This document shows positions 18,253-26,772 of a stretch of 64,000 bases of DNA, piece by piece. Position 1 is the first letter of the stretch; each line of letters starts with the position of its first letter. The stretch lies in contig CALOAB010000012.1 in assembly GCA_942491185.1 (NCBI GenBank), positions 62,001 to 126,000 on the forward strand, written 5' to 3'. A program made the position numbers and the translations under genes. The notes under the pieces were generated by a model. It saw only the letters and a list, made by a program, of their open reading frames with translations. It was not told the origin of the DNA and ran no database searches. The stretch comes from SLRI01 sp942491185 (GTDB lineage: Bacteria; Pseudomonadota; Alphaproteobacteria; Geminicoccales; Geminicoccaceae).

Positions 18253-19116
18253 ATGGTGACGATCAGCGGCAAGGCGGCGCTGGCCGGCGTGCTCGGCTGG
18301 CCGGTGAGCCACTCCAGATCCCCGCTCTTGCACAACTATTGGTTCGAGCGCTACCGCCTCGACGGTGTTTACGTACCCCTGGCCGTCGCACCAGCCGATC
18401 TGCCTGCGGTCATCCGTGCCCTGCCCAAGATGGGCTTTCGCGGCTGCAACGTCACCCTGCCGCACAAGGAGCAGATGCTGCAGCTGGTCGACGAGGTCGA
18501 TCCGCTCGCCGCCGAGATTGGTGCTGTGAACACCGTCCTGGTCGATGAAGATGGTCGGCTCCGCGGCCTCAACACCGACGGCGTCGGCTTCATCGCGCAT
18601 CTGAGCGCCACCGTTCCCGCCTGGCGCGACGAGGTGCGGCGCGTCGTCCTGATCGGCGCCGGTGGTGCGGCACGGGCGCTGGCCGCCACCTTCATCGCAG
18701 AAGGCGTGGCCGAGCTGGTCCTGGTCAATCGCACGGTGGCGCGCGCCCAGGCCCTGCTCGACCGGCTCGACCACGGCAGCACCCGAGCCGAGGTCACCGG
18801 CTGGGACGAGCGCGAGGCGGCGCTCGATGGCACGCAGCTGCTGATCAACACCTCGAGCCTCGGCATGACCGGCCAGCCGCCGCTCGACCTGCCCCTCGAC
18901 CGGCTGCCGGCCGATGCCATCGTCGCCGACATCGTCTATACGCCGCTCATGACCGCGCTGCTGGAGAATGCCGGCCGGCGCGGTCATCGGACGGTCGAGG
19001 GCCTCGGCATGCTGCTGCATCAGGCGGTGCCGGGCTTCGCGCATTGGGGCGGCGTGACGCCCGAGGTCGATACCGCGACCCGCGACCTCGTCGAGGACGC
19101 GCTGGCACGGGCCTGA
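18253..19116 (+). CDS. aroE: Shikimate dehydrogenase
   Basis: 287 residues from ATG 18253; an upstream GTG at 18208 is possible but adds a poor match. It has the substrate-binding SHSRSP (19-24), catalytic Lys72 (LPHKE) and Asp109 (NTDG), the NADP loop GAGGAARA, and the C-terminal GMLLHQA that closes over the substrate. It reduces 3-dehydroshikimate to shikimate in aromatic amino acid synthesis. The gene stands alone. Its end lies 10 bases from that of znuA, convergently. Confidence 0.92.
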   Translation: MVTISGKAALAGVLGWPVSHSRSPLLHNYWFERYRLDGVYVPLAVAPADLPAVIRALPKMGFRGCNVTLPHKEQMLQLVDEVDPLAAEIGAVNTVLVDEDGRLRGLNTDGVGFIAHLSATVPAWRDEVRRVVLIGAGGAARALAATFIAEGVAELVLVNRTVARAQALLDRLDHGSTRAEVTGWDEREAALDGTQLLINTSSLGMTGQPPLDLPLDRLPADAIVADIVYTPLMTALLENAGRRGHRTVEGLGMLLHQAVPGFAHWGGVTPEVDTATRDLVEDALARA

Positions 19117-19126
19117 TCGACGCCGG

Positions 19127-20077
19127 TCAGCCTTCCAGGCAGTCGGCGAGGCTGGTCGCGAGGTCCAGCAGCAGCTGGCCGTAGGCATCGGGACCGGGCG
19201 CAACAGCGCCGCCCAGGGGATCGAGGACGCCGACCCGCGCATCGGTGTCCTCGACCAGGGTCTCGATCAGCCGCGGCTCGAACTGCGGCTCGGCGAAGAC
19301 GCAGACGGCTTCGAGCGCGGCGATGCGCTCCTGGATCAGCGCGACCCGCGCGGCACCCGGCTGGACGTCCGGATTGACGTGCACGGCGCCGGCGGCGGCG
19401 ATGTCGAACGGCTCCTCGAAATAGCGATAGGCGTCGTGGAAGACGACGAACGGTCGGCCGCGGACCGGCTGCAGCACGGCGTCGATCTCGCGCTCGACGG
19501 CATCGAGCGAGGCGTCGAAGCGTTCGAGGTTGTCGGCGTAGAGCGACGCATTGGCGGGATCGAGCCCGGCCAGCGCCTCGGCGATGCCGGCGGCCATGAC
19601 CCGGCCATTAGCCGGCGACAGCCAGATATGCGCGTCGATCGCCTCATGGCCATGATCATCGTGATCGTCGTGATCATGCCCATGATCGTGCCCGTGGTCG
19701 TCATCGGCATCGAACCAGGCGCCCTCGCGAAACGGCAGCAGCTCGATGCCCTCCTGCGCGATCAAGGAAAGTTGCTGCGCGTCCGGCCCGAGTGCATCGA
19801 GCGGCCGGACGAGGAACCGCTCCATCTCGGGGCCGATCCAGAGGATCAGGTCGGCCGAGGCCAGCGCTCGGGCCTGGCTCGGGCGCAGGCTGTAGGCGTG
19901 CGGCGAGGCGCCGGGCTCGAGCAGCAGCTCGGGCTCGCCGACACCGTCCATGATCGCAGCGGCGATGCCGGCGACCGGGAGGGTGGAGGCCAGGACCTCC
20001 GGCGCGGCCGAGGCCCGGCCCGCCACGAGGCTGGCGCAGGCGAGCGAAACGGCGCCCAGGGCGAGGCAGCGGCGCAT
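19127..20077 (-). CDS. znuA: Zinc ABC transporter periplasmic binding protein ZnuA
   Basis: 316 residues with a Sec signal (cleavage after ASA, about residue 24). It is of the cluster 9 metal-binding type: GASPHAYSLRPSQ gives the first zinc His, and the His/Asp-rich loop at about 125-145 (DHGHDHGHDHDDHDDHGHE) is the hallmark of ZnuA. Then follow DAHIWLSP, VFHDAYRYF and FAEPQF. AGAGGA precedes the ATG. It is divergent from zur-znuC-znuB, with the shared Zur box at 20143-20155 controlling both sides. Confidence 0.95.
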   Translation of the reverse strand: MRRCLALGAVSLACASLVAGRASAAPEVLASTLPVAGIAAAIMDGVGEPELLLEPGASPHAYSLRPSQARALASADLILWIGPEMERFLVRPLDALGPDAQQLSLIAQEGIELLPFREGAWFDADDDHGHDHGHDHDDHDDHGHEAIDAHIWLSPANGRVMAAGIAEALAGLDPANASLYADNLERFDASLDAVEREIDAVLQPVRGRPFVVFHDAYRYFEEPFDIAAAGAVHVNPDVQPGAARVALIQERIAALEAVCVFAEPQFEPRLIETLVEDTDARVGVLDPLGGAVAPGPDAYGQLLLDLATSLADCLEG

Positions 20078-20142
20078 TTTCCATTCCTCTTGGCGGGTTG
20101 CGGTCTAAAAAAGTGGCGGGGCTTGTGACCCGCAAATGACAT

Positions 20143-20155
20143 GTTATAAAATAAC
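20143..20155. promoter_or_regulatory. Zur box between znuA and zur-znuCB
   Basis: GTTATAAAATAAC is a 13-base palindrome (5-bp arms, 3-base centre) and closely matches the known alphaproteobacterial Zur operator (GTTATnnnATAAC type). It lies 66 bases ahead of znuA and 62 bases ahead of the chosen zur start. Zinc-loaded Zur bound here would repress import of zinc and its own synthesis. Confidence 0.85.
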
Positions 20156-20216
20156 GCTGACCATGCAAGGTGGCAAGGCCCGCCATGCAACGGCCGAAGC
20201 GTCGAGGAGAGCCCTC

Positions 20217-20669
20217 TTGACCATTGCCGTCGATCGCCGCCTGGAGCAGGCTGCCGAGCTCTGCCGCACCCGCGGGCAGAGCCTGACGCCGCTGCGCCGC
20301 CGGGTCTTCGAGATCATGCTCGAGGCCGACCGGCCGCTCGGCGCCTACGACGTCCTGGACATTCTCGCCAGGGACCGCGGCCGGGTGGCGCCGCCCACCG
20401 TCTACCGCTCGCTCGATTTCCTCCTCGACCAGGGCCTCGTCCACAAGGTCTTGAGCGTCAACGGCTTCGTCGCCTGCTCGCAGGCCGCACGCCCGCACGC
20501 GGCCGAGCTCTTCATCTGCAGCAGCTGCGGCAACGCCGTCGAGGTCGCCCGTAAGGTCACCGACCGGCGGCTGGACGAGACGGCGGAGGCCATGGGCTTC
20601 GCCATCGACAGCGTCGTCCTCGAGGTGCGCGGCCGGTGCCGTGACTGCCGCCAGGACCGTGCGGCATGA
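20217..20669 (+). CDS. zur: Zinc uptake regulator Zur (Fur family)
   Basis: 150 residues. I choose the TTG at 20217 because GAGGAGAG lies 6 bases upstream. ATGs at 20136 and 20163 have no ribosome site, and the first would overlap the Zur box. The N-terminal winged helix reads LTPLRRRVFEIML to PTVYRSLDFLLDQGLV. The metal part has AELFICSSCGNAVEV and RCRDCRQ, the two CxxC pairs of the structural zinc site. Absence of a Fur-type His-rich end and the operon with znuCB mark it as Zur. Confidence 0.93.
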   Translation: MTIAVDRRLEQAAELCRTRGQSLTPLRRRVFEIMLEADRPLGAYDVLDILARDRGRVAPPTVYRSLDFLLDQGLVHKVLSVNGFVACSQAARPHAAELFICSSCGNAVEVARKVTDRRLDETAEAMGFAIDSVVLEVRGRCRDCRQDRAA

Positions 20670-21439
20670 GCCGGCCGCTGGTCGAGGTCGAGGCCGTGTC
20701 GATGCGGCTCGGGCGGCATCTGGCGCTGGACCACGTTGATCTGGTGCTGGGTGCGGCCGAGATCGTCAGCCTGATCGGCCCGAACGGTGCCGGCAAGTCG
20801 ACGCTGGTCAAGCTCGTCATCGGCATCCTGCAGCCGACCAGCGGCAGCGTCCGCCGGGCGCCGGGGCTGACGATCTCCTACATGCCGCAACGCCTGCAGA
20901 TCGACCCCACCCTGCCCTTGTCGGTGCGGCGCTTCCTCGATTTGCCGGTCCGCCGCGACCGGGCGGCGCGGGCTGCAGCACTCGCCATGGTGGGTGCTGA
21001 CGGCCTCGATGAGCGTGAAATGCAGGCGCTCTCCGGCGGCGAGCTGCAGCGCGTGCTCCTGGCCCGCGCTCTCCTCCGCCGGCCCGGCCTCCTGGTGCTC
21101 GACGAGCCGGCGCAGGGCGTCGATCACCTGGGCCAGGCCGAGTTCTTCCGGCTGATCGATCGGGTCCGCCACGAGCATGGCTGCGGCGTGCTGATCGTCA
21201 GCCACGACCTGCATCTGGTGATGGCGGCCACCGATCGGGTGGTCTGCCTCAACCGGCACATCTGCTGCAGCGGCACGCCGGAGGCGATGGGCAGCGACCC
21301 GGCCTACCGGGCGCTGTTCGGTGCCAGGGCGGCAGACGCGGTCGCCATCTACCGCCACCACCACGATCACCATCACGGGCTTTCAGGTGCCGTCGATCCG
21401 CCGCCGGCGACGGTTGCCGCCGCGGGTGGGCGGCACTGA
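20666..21439 (+). CDS. znuC: Zinc ABC transporter ATPase ZnuC
   Basis: 257 residues. It has Walker A (LIGPNGAGKST), signature (LSGGELQRVLLARAL), Walker B (LLVLDEPAQGVD) and a switch His (IVSHDLHLVM). QGVD after Walker B is typical of ZnuC. The C-terminal 35 residues contain a His-rich run (YRHHHDHHHG) that probably binds zinc. It overlaps zur by 4 bases (ATGA) and ends on the first base of znuB. Confidence 0.95.
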   Translation: MSRPLVEVEAVSMRLGRHLALDHVDLVLGAAEIVSLIGPNGAGKSTLVKLVIGILQPTSGSVRRAPGLTISYMPQRLQIDPTLPLSVRRFLDLPVRRDRAARAAALAMVGADGLDEREMQALSGGELQRVLLARALLRRPGLLVLDEPAQGVDHLGQAEFFRLIDRVRHEHGCGVLIVSHDLHLVMAATDRVVCLNRHICCSGTPEAMGSDPAYRALFGARAADAVAIYRHHHDHHHGLSGAVDPPPATVAAAGGRH

Positions 21440-22245
21440 TGCTGCCGGAGTTCCTGCTGCGTGCCTGGCTCGGCGGCATCGGCGTCGCCGCCGTCGCCGG
21501 CCCGCTCGGCTGCTTCGTCGTCTGGCGCCGGATGGCCTATTTCGGCGACACGCTGGCGCATGGCGCGCTGCTCGGCGTCACGCTCGGCATCCTCTCGGGC
21601 GTCGACCTGACGCTCGCGGTCGCCACGACCTCGATTCTGATCGCCCTCCTGGTCGTGGCGATGCAGCAGCAGCGAACGCTCGCCAGCGACACGCTCTTGG
21701 GCATCCTGGCGCATTCCGGCATCGCCATCGGCCTCGTCATCCTCGGCCTCGTGGGCTCGATCCGCGTCGATCTCCTGGGCTATCTCTTCGGCGACATCCT
21801 GGCGGTCAGCTGGCGGGACGTCGCCATCACCTGGCTCGGTGGTGCTATCGTGCTGGCGGTCCTGGCCCGGTACTGGTCGCGGCTGATCCTGGCGACGCTG
21901 CACGACGAGATGGCGATGGCCGAGGGGGCGCCGGTGATGCGCCTGCGGCTGGTCTTGATGCTGCTGATCGCGCTGGTCATCGCCGCCGCCATGAAGATCG
22001 TCGGCATCCTGCTGATCACCTCGATGCTGATCATCCCGCCGGCCGCGGCCCGGCAGCTGACCCGCACGCCCGAGAGCATGGCGGCCGTGGCCTCGATCGT
22101 CGGCATGCTCGCCGTCACGCTCGGCCTCGCCGTCTCCTGGCATGCCGACACCCCGGCTGGCGCCAGCATCGTCGTCAGCGCGCTCGGCCTCTTTCTCGTA
22201 GCCCAGCTCATCGGCCCCCTCGTCGCCCGCCGCCAAGGCTGCTAG
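21439..22245 (+). CDS. znuB: Zinc ABC transporter permease ZnuB
   Basis: 268 residues with about eight membrane spans. GPLGCFVVWRRMAYFGDTLAHGALLGV is the start motif of ABC-3 metal permeases, and DEMAMAEGAPV is the cytoplasmic coupling loop. SMLIIPPAAARQL follows in the later helices. It completes the zur-znuC-znuB operon, directed by the Zur box at 20143. Confidence 0.95.
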   Translation: MLPEFLLRAWLGGIGVAAVAGPLGCFVVWRRMAYFGDTLAHGALLGVTLGILSGVDLTLAVATTSILIALLVVAMQQQRTLASDTLLGILAHSGIAIGLVILGLVGSIRVDLLGYLFGDILAVSWRDVAITWLGGAIVLAVLARYWSRLILATLHDEMAMAEGAPVMRLRLVLMLLIALVIAAAMKIVGILLITSMLIIPPAAARQLTRTPESMAAVASIVGMLAVTLGLAVSWHADTPAGASIVVSALGLFLVAQLIGPLVARRQGC

Positions 22246-22281
22246 AGGCTTACCAAAGAGCGGTCTTGGGGAGGCGACAGC

Positions 22282-23076
22282 GTGGCCGATGGCGAGCAGC
22301 GCATTCTTGGCATCAAGCCCGGGCTTCGGGCGTGCGTCACCGCAGGCGCCGGCGGGATCGGCCGGGCGATCGCCGACGCGCTGATCGCCCATGGCGCCCG
22401 GGTCGTGGTCAGCGACATCAGCGAGACGGCGCTCGCCGATTTCAGCAAAGCCCATCCGAGTCATCTGGCGGTCATGGCCGACGCCGGCAGCGAAGCCGGC
22501 GCCACCCGGCTCTTCGACGAGGTTCGACGATCGCTCGGCGGGCTCGATCTCATGGTCAACAATGCCGGCATCGCCGGTCCGACGGCGGCGGTCGAGACGA
22601 TCACCACGGCCGACTGGCAGGCCACCGTCGACGTCAACCTGACCGGCCATTTCCTGGCGCTGCGCGAGGCCGTGCCGCTGCTCAAGGCGACCGAGGACGG
22701 GGCGATCGTGATGATCAGCTCGATCGCCGGCCGGCTCGGCTACGCCTATCGGCTGCCCTATGCGGCGACCAAATGGGCGGTGGTCGGCATGGCCAAGTCG
22801 CTCGCCATCGAGCTCGGGCCGGACGGCATTCGCGTCAACGCCATTCTGCCGGGCGTGGTCGAGGGGCCGCGCATCGACGGCGTGATCAAGGCCCGCGCCG
22901 AGACCGTCGGCGTCAGCTTCGAGGAGATGCGCCAGCGCTACCTCGAGAAGACCTCGCTGCAGCGCATGGTGACAGCCGGCGACATCGCCGACATGGTGCT
23001 CTTCCTGGTCTCGCCCATGGGCCGCAACGTCTCGGGCCAGGCACTGTCGGTCTGCGGCGACGTCTGGTCGATCTGA
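22282..23076 (+). CDS. Short-chain dehydrogenase/reductase
   Basis: 264 residues from a GTG at 22282. It has a Rossmann start (VTAGAGGIGRAIA), NNAG, catalytic Ser in MISSIAG, YAATK and GVVEGPRI. The pattern MVNNAGIAGPT and the length fit SDRs acting on beta-hydroxy acids or sugars. It opens a run with the following dehydrogenase, BKACE and exporter (13, 1 and 0 bases apart), so it probably acts in the same pathway. Confidence 0.82.
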   Translation: MADGEQRILGIKPGLRACVTAGAGGIGRAIADALIAHGARVVVSDISETALADFSKAHPSHLAVMADAGSEAGATRLFDEVRRSLGGLDLMVNNAGIAGPTAAVETITTADWQATVDVNLTGHFLALREAVPLLKATEDGAIVMISSIAGRLGYAYRLPYAATKWAVVGMAKSLAIELGPDGIRVNAILPGVVEGPRIDGVIKARAETVGVSFEEMRQRYLEKTSLQRMVTAGDIADMVLFLVSPMGRNVSGQALSVCGDVWSI

Positions 23077-23089
23077 GGAGGAGAGCGCC

Positions 23090-24034
23090 TTGAGCATGTC
23101 CGTCGCCATTGTCGGCACCGGCCTGGTCGGCCGGGCCTGGGCCATCGCGTTTGCCCGTGCCGGTGCTTCGTGCCGGCTGTTCGATGCGACGCCGGGTGCC
23201 GCGGAGACGGCCCGCGAGCGCATCGCCGTCCTGCTCGACGACATGGTCGAGGCCGGCCTGCTCGACGCCTCGGCGCCCCTGCTCGCGCGGCTCGAGCCGG
23301 TCGAGACGCTGGCCGCAGCGCTCGACGGCATCGCCTGGCTGCAGGAGAGCGTGCCGGAGGATCTGGACCTCAAGCGCCGGGTCTGGGCCGAGATCGACGC
23401 CCTGGCACCGCCGACGGCGCTGCTCGCCAGCTCGACCTCGGCGATCGTGCCATCCAAGTTCACCGAGCATCTGGCCAACCGCGAGCGCTGCTTCGTCGCC
23501 CACCCGCTCAACCCGCCCTACCTGATCCCGGCAGCCGAGCTGGTGCCGGCACCCTGGACCGCGCCTGAGACCATGAAACGCGCCGCCGACATCCTGACCG
23601 GCATCGGCATGGCGCCGATCAGCATGACGAAGGAGCTGGACGGCTTCGTCATGAACCGGCTGCAGGGCGCCTTGCTGGAAGAAGCCTTCCGGCTGGTCGA
23701 TGGCGGCTATTGCTCGACCGAGGACGTCGATCGCGGCTTGAAGCATGGCCTGGCCTTGCGCTGGTCCTTCATGGGCCCGTTCGAGACCATCGACCTCAAC
23801 GCGCCCTCGGGCGTGCGCGACTATTGCGAGCGCTACCAGCACATCTACGAGCGGCTGCACCCGTCGATGCAGAGCCGCGCCGATTGGGCGGGGCCTGTGC
23901 TCGATCGGATCGAGGCGGAGCGCCGTGCTGCCCTGCCGGCGGACCAGCTGGAGGCCCGCCAGCGCTGGCGCGACCGCCGCCTGATGGCCCTGGCCGCCCA
24001 CAAGAAAGCAGCGTCACGGTCGATCGGAGACTGA
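23090..24034 (+). CDS. L-carnitine dehydrogenase-like 3-hydroxyacyl-CoA dehydrogenase family enzyme
   Basis: 314 residues from TTG 23090 (GAGGAGGAGAG at good spacing; ATG 23096 is the alternative). NAD-binding VGTGLVGRAWAIAFARAG, then SSTSAIVPSKFTEHL, HPLNPPYLIPAAELVPAP and a C-terminal helical domain. The HPxNPP(Y/H)LIPxxE motif is shared by carnitine dehydrogenases and lambda-crystallin-like enzymes. The BKACE gene that follows makes oxidation of carnitine to 3-dehydrocarnitine the leading guess. The C-terminal thioesterase fused in some carnitine dehydrogenases is absent. Confidence 0.8.
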   Translation: MSMSVAIVGTGLVGRAWAIAFARAGASCRLFDATPGAAETARERIAVLLDDMVEAGLLDASAPLLARLEPVETLAAALDGIAWLQESVPEDLDLKRRVWAEIDALAPPTALLASSTSAIVPSKFTEHLANRERCFVAHPLNPPYLIPAAELVPAPWTAPETMKRAADILTGIGMAPISMTKELDGFVMNRLQGALLEEAFRLVDGGYCSTEDVDRGLKHGLALRWSFMGPFETIDLNAPSGVRDYCERYQHIYERLHPSMQSRADWAGPVLDRIEAERRAALPADQLEARQRWRDRRLMALAAHKKAASRSIGD

Positions 24035-24035
24035 G

Positions 24036-24959
24036 ATGGACAAGGTCATCATCACCTGCGCCGTCACCGGGGCCATCCACACGCCGTCGATGTCGCCGCA
24101 TCTGCCGGTGACGCCCGAGGAGATCGCCGATGCGGCGATCGGCGCCGCCGAGGCCGGGGCCGCGATCGTCCATTTGCATGCTCGCGACCCGGAGACCGGC
24201 CGGCCGGACCAGACGCCCGAGGCCTTCAAGCCGTTCCTCCAGGTGATCAAGCAGCGCTCGGACTGCGTGATCAACCTCACCACCGGCGGCTCGCCCTGGA
24301 TGACCATCGAGGAGCGGGTCAAGCCCGCCGCCACCTTCGCGCCCGAGGTGGCGAGCCTCAACATGGGCTCGATGAATTTCGGCCTCTACCCGATGCTCGA
24401 TCGCTTCAAGACGTTCAAGCACGACTGGGAGCGCCAGCATCTGGAGAACAGCAAGAACCTCGTCTTCAAGAACACCTACGCGGACATCGAGTACATCTTG
24501 ACCACGTGCGCTGCCAACGACACCCGCTTCGAGTTCGAATGCTACGACATCAGCCACCTCTACAACCTGGCGCACTTCCTCGATCGCGGCCTGGTCAAGG
24601 CGCCGCTCTTCGTCCAGTCGGTGTTCGGCATCCTGGGCGGCATCGGCCCGCACCCCGAGGACGTCATGCACATGAAGCGCACGGCCGATCGGCTGTTCGG
24701 CCGTGACTATCGCTGGTCGGTGCTGGGTGCCGGCAAGAACCAGCTGCCGATCGCCGCCATCTCGGCCGCCATGGGCGCCAATGTACGCGTCGGCCTCGAG
24801 GACAGTCTCTGGCTCGGCAAGGGCAAGCTGGCCGAGAGCAACGCCGCCCAGGTCAAGGCCGCGCGGCAGATCATCGAGGGCCTCGGCCGCGAGGTGGCAA
24901 CCCCGGACGAGGCACGGGCGATCCTGCAGCTCAAGGGCCAGCACGACGTCCGCTTTTGA
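24036..24959 (+). CDS. Beta-keto acid cleavage enzyme (BKACE, DUF849)
   Basis: 307 residues, the normal size. The zinc site shows as His46 and His48 (VHLHARD) with Glu255 in VRVGLEDSLWL. NLTTGGSPWM and FGILGGIGPHPEDV line the active site. BKACE enzymes condense a beta-keto acid with acetyl-CoA to give acetoacetate and a new CoA ester. In carnitine breakdown the substrate is 3-dehydrocarnitine, giving betainyl-CoA. The gene lies one base after the dehydrogenase. No betainyl-CoA thioesterase is seen in the run. Confidence 0.9.
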   Translation: MDKVIITCAVTGAIHTPSMSPHLPVTPEEIADAAIGAAEAGAAIVHLHARDPETGRPDQTPEAFKPFLQVIKQRSDCVINLTTGGSPWMTIEERVKPAATFAPEVASLNMGSMNFGLYPMLDRFKTFKHDWERQHLENSKNLVFKNTYADIEYILTTCAANDTRFEFECYDISHLYNLAHFLDRGLVKAPLFVQSVFGILGGIGPHPEDVMHMKRTADRLFGRDYRWSVLGAGKNQLPIAAISAAMGANVRVGLEDSLWLGKGKLAESNAAQVKAARQIIEGLGREVATPDEARAILQLKGQHDVRF

Positions 24960-25852
24960 TGGCTAAGCCTGTCGCGGGCCCGCTGCCGCACGCCGTACGG
25001 CCCGCACGCGGCATCTTTTGGATGTGCACGGCGGCCTTCGGCTCCTCCTCGATGAACGGGCTGATCCGCGAGACCTCCGCTGATATTCACGCGTTCGAGA
25101 TCGCGTTCTTTCGCAATTTTTTCGGCCTCATGGCCCTGGCGCCGATGCTGCTCAAGGGCGGCGTGCGCGCGACGCTCCGTACCGACCGCCTGCCCCTGCA
25201 CTTCTGGCGCGGCATGCTGAACGCCGTCGCGATGCTGTCGTTCTTCTACGCGGTCACCATAACGCCGCTCGCAACCGTGGCAGCACTCGGCTTCACGGCA
25301 CCTCTCTTCGCGGCACTCCTGGCGATCCCGTTTCTCGGCGAGCGGCCGGGCTGGCGGCGCTGGGTCGGCCTCCTGGTCGGCTTTTTTGGAACCCTCGTCA
25401 TCATTCGCCCGGGCACAGGTGATCTCAGCATCGGCGTCCTGCTCCTGCTGCTCTCCGCGGTTTCCTGGGCCGGTGCGCTCATCTTGATCAAGATCCTGGC
25501 ACGCACCGACACCAGCCTCACGATCACGGTCTATGCCGGGCTCTTCCTCACCCCGATCACCGCGGTTGCGGCGCTCTTCGTCTGGACCACGCCGTCACCC
25601 GGGCACTTGCTGCTCCTGGCCTGCATCGGCGCGCTCGGCAGCCTCACCCAATGGTCGGTGGCCCAGGCCTTCCACGAGGCCGATGCGACAGCGGTGCTGC
25701 CCTTCGACTTCACCAAGCTGCTTTGGGCGGCCGTCATCGGCTACCTCTTCTTCGATGAGATCCCAGACCCGCTGGCGCTGCTCGGCGGCGGCATCATCCT
25801 CTCCTCGATCACCTACGTGGCCTACCGGGAGCGGCAGCGCCGCCTCGGCTGA
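24959..25852 (+). CDS. DMT-superfamily transporter (EamA domains)
   Basis: 297 residues, ten predicted membrane helices in two EamA repeats. The ATG at 24959 shares its A with the stop of the BKACE gene (TGATG), so expression is coupled. Features include FEIAFFRNFFGL in helix 2, FTAPLFAALLAIPFLGER at the end of the first repeat, and DFTKLLWAAVIGYLFFDEIPDP in the second. The family exports or imports small metabolites. Here it probably moves a substrate or by-product of the upstream pathway. Confidence 0.85.
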   Translation: MAKPVAGPLPHAVRPARGIFWMCTAAFGSSSMNGLIRETSADIHAFEIAFFRNFFGLMALAPMLLKGGVRATLRTDRLPLHFWRGMLNAVAMLSFFYAVTITPLATVAALGFTAPLFAALLAIPFLGERPGWRRWVGLLVGFFGTLVIIRPGTGDLSIGVLLLLLSAVSWAGALILIKILARTDTSLTITVYAGLFLTPITAVAALFVWTTPSPGHLLLLACIGALGSLTQWSVAQAFHEADATAVLPFDFTKLLWAAVIGYLFFDEIPDPLALLGGGIILSSITYVAYRERQRRLG

Positions 25853-25881
25853 ACGACGCCTCGCCGTCAGCCGGACTCCGT

Positions 25882-26745
25882 CTACAGCCCGAAGATGGAC
25901 GACAGCCCGGCACGCTGGCTCAGCTCGGCCATCACGGCGTCGGGAATGGCCCCGTGCTCCGCGTCGGCAGCGCGCAGCACGGCCGGGAGCAGCGACACGT
26001 CACCCACCGAGTTCAAGAAGATCCCCGGCCGCGCCAGCACCCACTGGACGGCAGAGCGGATGGCGTCCTCGTCCTCGAGTGGCTGATACCAGGTCGTGTG
26101 GTTGCGGTTGGCGTTCGCCGCCCAGGGACCGCGGGCGATGGCCTTGATCGTCTGCACCGCCACGCCGCGCTCGGCGCAGAGTGCGGCGGTCGTCTCGAAA
26201 TCGGGCGCGTAGGTCGCGTGCTGCGCGCAATGCCAGTTCCAGGGCATCAGCACCGAATCGAACGCGAACCGCTCGAGGCTGCGCCGGTGCATCGCGGCGA
26301 CCGTCCAGCCATGGCCGGTGACCCCGATGAAGCGCACGAGCCCGGCATCGCGCGCCTCGATCACCGCCTCGAGCGCGCCACCTGGTCCGAACGCCTGGTC
26401 GCACTCGTCGGGGTGGAAGAGCGCGTGCAGCTGCAGGAGGTCGATGCGATCGGTGCGCAGCCGCTCCAGCGAGCGGTGGATCTCCGCCTTGGCACCGGCA
26501 TAGTCGCGCTCGCCGGTCTTGGTCGCGAGGAAGAAGTCGTCGCGGTGGCGATCCATCCAGGGGCCGACCCGGAGCTCGGCATCGCCATAGCTGGCGGCGA
26601 CATCGATGTGGTTGATCTCGTGCTCGAGCAGGAGATCGAGCACGCGGTCGGCCGTCGACTGGTCAGCCTTGGCCAGCGCCGCAGCACCGAAGATGACGGC
26701 CGAGCTCATGTGCCCGGTGCTACCGAAGGGACGTTTCTCGATCAT
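25882..26745 (-). CDS. Aldo/keto reductase
   Basis: 287 residues. The AKR tetrad is present: Asp in NHIDVAASYG, the following Tyr, Lys in FLATKTGERD and His in LLQLHAL. The C-terminal NADP-binding part is shorter than in classic AKRs, and GPWAAN/TTWYQPLED is typical of a branch common in soil bacteria. No substrate can be named. It lies 27 bases downstream of a second AKR gene, in the same direction, so the two are probably transcribed together. Confidence 0.82.
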   Translation of the reverse strand: MIEKRPFGSTGHMSSAVIFGAAALAKADQSTADRVLDLLLEHEINHIDVAASYGDAELRVGPWMDRHRDDFFLATKTGERDYAGAKAEIHRSLERLRTDRIDLLQLHALFHPDECDQAFGPGGALEAVIEARDAGLVRFIGVTGHGWTVAAMHRRSLERFAFDSVLMPWNWHCAQHATYAPDFETTAALCAERGVAVQTIKAIARGPWAANANRNHTTWYQPLEDEDAIRSAVQWVLARPGIFLNSVGDVSLLPAVLRAADAEHGAIPDAVMAELSQRAGLSSIFGL

Positions 26746-26772
26746 GGAAGTGATCCTCCTGCAAAGCTGGCA

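Noticed and set aside
19640..19700. Low-complexity repeat of ATG/ATC-rich units
   Set aside because: It encodes the His/Asp-rich metal loop of ZnuA in frame.
21373..23511. A 712-codon minus-strand open frame opposite znuB and the SDR gene
   Set aside because: The composition is skewed to Asp, Arg, His and Gln with no domain, and the opposite strand encodes clear proteins.
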